Shown here piece after piece: positions 5,327 through 6,213 of a DNA stretch of 6,213 nucleotides. The position numbers and the translations under genes were made by a program. The notes under the pieces are model-generated. The model did not search any database. It worked only from the letters and a program-made list of their open reading frames with translations, and was not told the origin of the DNA. Position 1 is the first letter of the stretch. Each line of letters opens with the position of its first letter. Origin of the DNA: Kordiimonadaceae bacterium (lineage in GTDB: Bacteria; Pseudomonadota; Alphaproteobacteria; Sphingomonadales; Emcibacteraceae); the NCBI GenBank assembly GCA_018699075.1, contig JABIPV010000244.1, positions 1-6,213 of the forward strand, read 5' to 3'.

Positions 5327-5692
5327 ATGGCAAAAATTTTAGTGGTTGATGACGATGAAGATATGCGTGATCTTATCACTTTTAGATTAGAAAATGCCGG
5401 ACACGACATAACAAGTGCCGAAGACGGCGTTGTCGGAATGAAGCTCGCAAGAAAAATTAAGCCTGACCTTATCCTTATGGATTTGTTTATGCCACGCATT
5501 GATGGGTTTGATGTGGTGAGAGATTTGAGGCAATTTGGCAACAAGACACCGATTATAGCCTTAACTGCGGAACAATCGGATAGAGGAAAGAAAAAAGCCA
5601 TTAAAGCTGGCTGCAATGAGGTTATGCACAAACCAATCACCACGTGTTTTGAACAACAAATCGAACTTTTTATAGAAAAATATTGTGAATGA
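5327..5692 (+). CDS. single-domain response regulator (receiver only)
   Basis: This 121-residue protein is a whole CheY-like receiver domain with no output domain. The acidic pocket is D8-D9-D10, the phospho-acceptor is D52 in LILMDLFMPRIDG, the switch threonine is T80 in IIALTAE and the conserved lysine is K102 in MHKPI. T80 and K102 are 22 residues apart, as T87 and K109 are in CheY. The usual aromatic switch residue three before the lysine is replaced by V99. Such proteins act by binding partners when phosphorylated by a sensor kinase, typically in phosphorelays or motility and cell-cycle control. No kinase gene is in the window, so the pathway is unknown. It is transcribed divergently from gatCAB. 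AGGA 8 nt before the ATG supports this start. Confidence 0.93.
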   Translation: MAKILVVDDDEDMRDLITFRLENAGHDITSAEDGVVGMKLARKIKPDLILMDLFMPRIDGFDVVRDLRQFGNKTPIIALTAEQSDRGKKKAIKAGCNEVMHKPITTCFEQQIELFIEKYCE

Positions 5693-5775
5693 GGGAAAAC
5701 TTATTTCAACACTCGATAAATGGAGTTAACTTTCAAGCTCAGGAATACAGATAACTTTACCGATAACTTCTCTTC

Positions 5776-6213
5776 TTATTCAACTAGATCTTCAATCGCA
5801 TAGCCTTCAAATGATTTGGTATATTCTAAAACTACGTGGCCACTAATGTTGGCCGTCCCTTCCATCTTTTCAATAAGGGCATCATTTAATTCGAGGTAAC
5901 TATTCATATCAGGACAAACCACTCGAAGAAAATAATCAAAATTACCACTAACCGTATAACATTCAACAATTTGAGGAAATTCTGAGATCGTCTTATTAAA
6001 AGTTTGAAAATTTTCGTTTGTATGATCATGAAGGCTAACGGTTAAGATTACAGTTACCGTACGGCATACCTTATCAAGATCAATATGGGCCATATATCTT
6101 TCAATATATTTTTCCTCTTCCAAGCGCCTAACCCGTTGCAAACAGCTACTAGGAGAGAGATTTACTTGGGTTGATAATTCATGATTTGTTATTTTTGCAT
6201 TTGATTGAAGTAT
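5776..6213 (-). CDS. Lrp/AsnC-family transcriptional regulator, 5' end beyond the window
   Basis: The frame is open without a stop to the right edge, giving 145 residues; about 10-15 N-terminal residues, including the start, are missing. Counting from the edge, the winged helix-turn-helix spans about 1-38, with ILQSNAKITNHELSTQVNLS then PSSCLQRVRRLEEEKYIERY as recognition part. The RAM (AsnC ligand-binding and oligomerisation) domain follows from about 45 to 135, with VECYTVSGNFDYFLRVV (83-99), DMNSY and the closing VVLEYTKS. These proteins form dimers to octamers and usually respond to amino acids. Which one is not evident. A TTG at 6141 in this frame is only an internal Leu inside the DNA-binding helix, not the start. 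The gene converges on the response regulator gene with 83 bp between, and no clear terminator is seen there. Confidence 0.93.
   Translation of the reverse strand: MLQSNAKITNHELSTQVNLSPSSCLQRVRRLEEEKYIERYMAHIDLDKVCRTVTVILTVSLHDHTNENFQTFNKTISEFPQIVECYTVSGNFDYFLRVVCPDMNSYLELNDALIEKMEGTANISGHVVLEYTKSFEGYAIEDLVE

Noticed and set aside
5750..5769. GATAACTT direct repeat between the two convergent regulator genes
   Set aside because: An 8-bp repeat in an AT-rich 83-bp gap is expected by chance, and it does not form a terminator.
5776..6141. Treating the Lrp/AsnC gene as a complete 121-residue protein starting at TTG
   Set aside because: The reading frame continues upstream into clear helix-turn-helix sequence (ELSTQVNLSPSSC) up to the window edge. 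The TTG is an internal leucine codon.

Overview
This looks like ordinary chromosomal DNA from an AT-rich alphaproteobacterium. The clues are the gatC-gatA-gatB operon order, a short Sel1-like protein of a type common in that class, and a possible CtrA-type box at one promoter. The exact genus cannot be read from the window. I see no insertion sequence, CRISPR array, phage gene or toxin-antitoxin pair, and I do not think a new multi-gene system is present. The points worth a second look are mainly regulatory.

Layout from left to right. On the minus strand at 12-737 lies fetB, the membrane subunit of a FetAB/UPF0014-type exporter, without its ATPase partner in view. Its roughly 200-bp upstream region holds two copies of an 11-bp palindrome spaced 20 bp apart, another inverted repeat and a weak terminator. 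Next is a tRNA-Ser(GCU) gene (942-1031, minus) with its own promoter abutting the mature 5' end. A small single-Sel1-repeat gene follows (1212-1481, minus) with a strong intrinsic terminator. Its upstream noncoding stretch of about 300 bp has a TATAAT -10 element and a CtrA-like box.

The centre (1842-5106, minus) is the complete gatCAB operon, with gene spacings of 11 and 2 bp and a clear terminator after gatB. It encodes the three-subunit amidotransferase that corrects Glu-tRNA(Gln), and often Asp-tRNA(Asn), to the proper aminoacyl-tRNA. GatC scaffolds, GatA releases ammonia from glutamine, and GatB activates the misacylated tRNA and transfers the ammonia. For gatC and gatB the ribosome binding sites point to starts downstream of the longest open frames.

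Divergent from gatC, across a 220-bp intergenic region, is a single-domain response regulator gene (5327-5692, plus). Convergent with it is an Lrp/AsnC-family regulator gene (5776-6213, minus) whose 5' end runs off the window. Functionally the window mixes translation genes (tRNA-Ser, GatCAB), one transporter subunit, one small interaction-type protein and two regulators. Only gatC, gatA and gatB are clearly co-transcribed.
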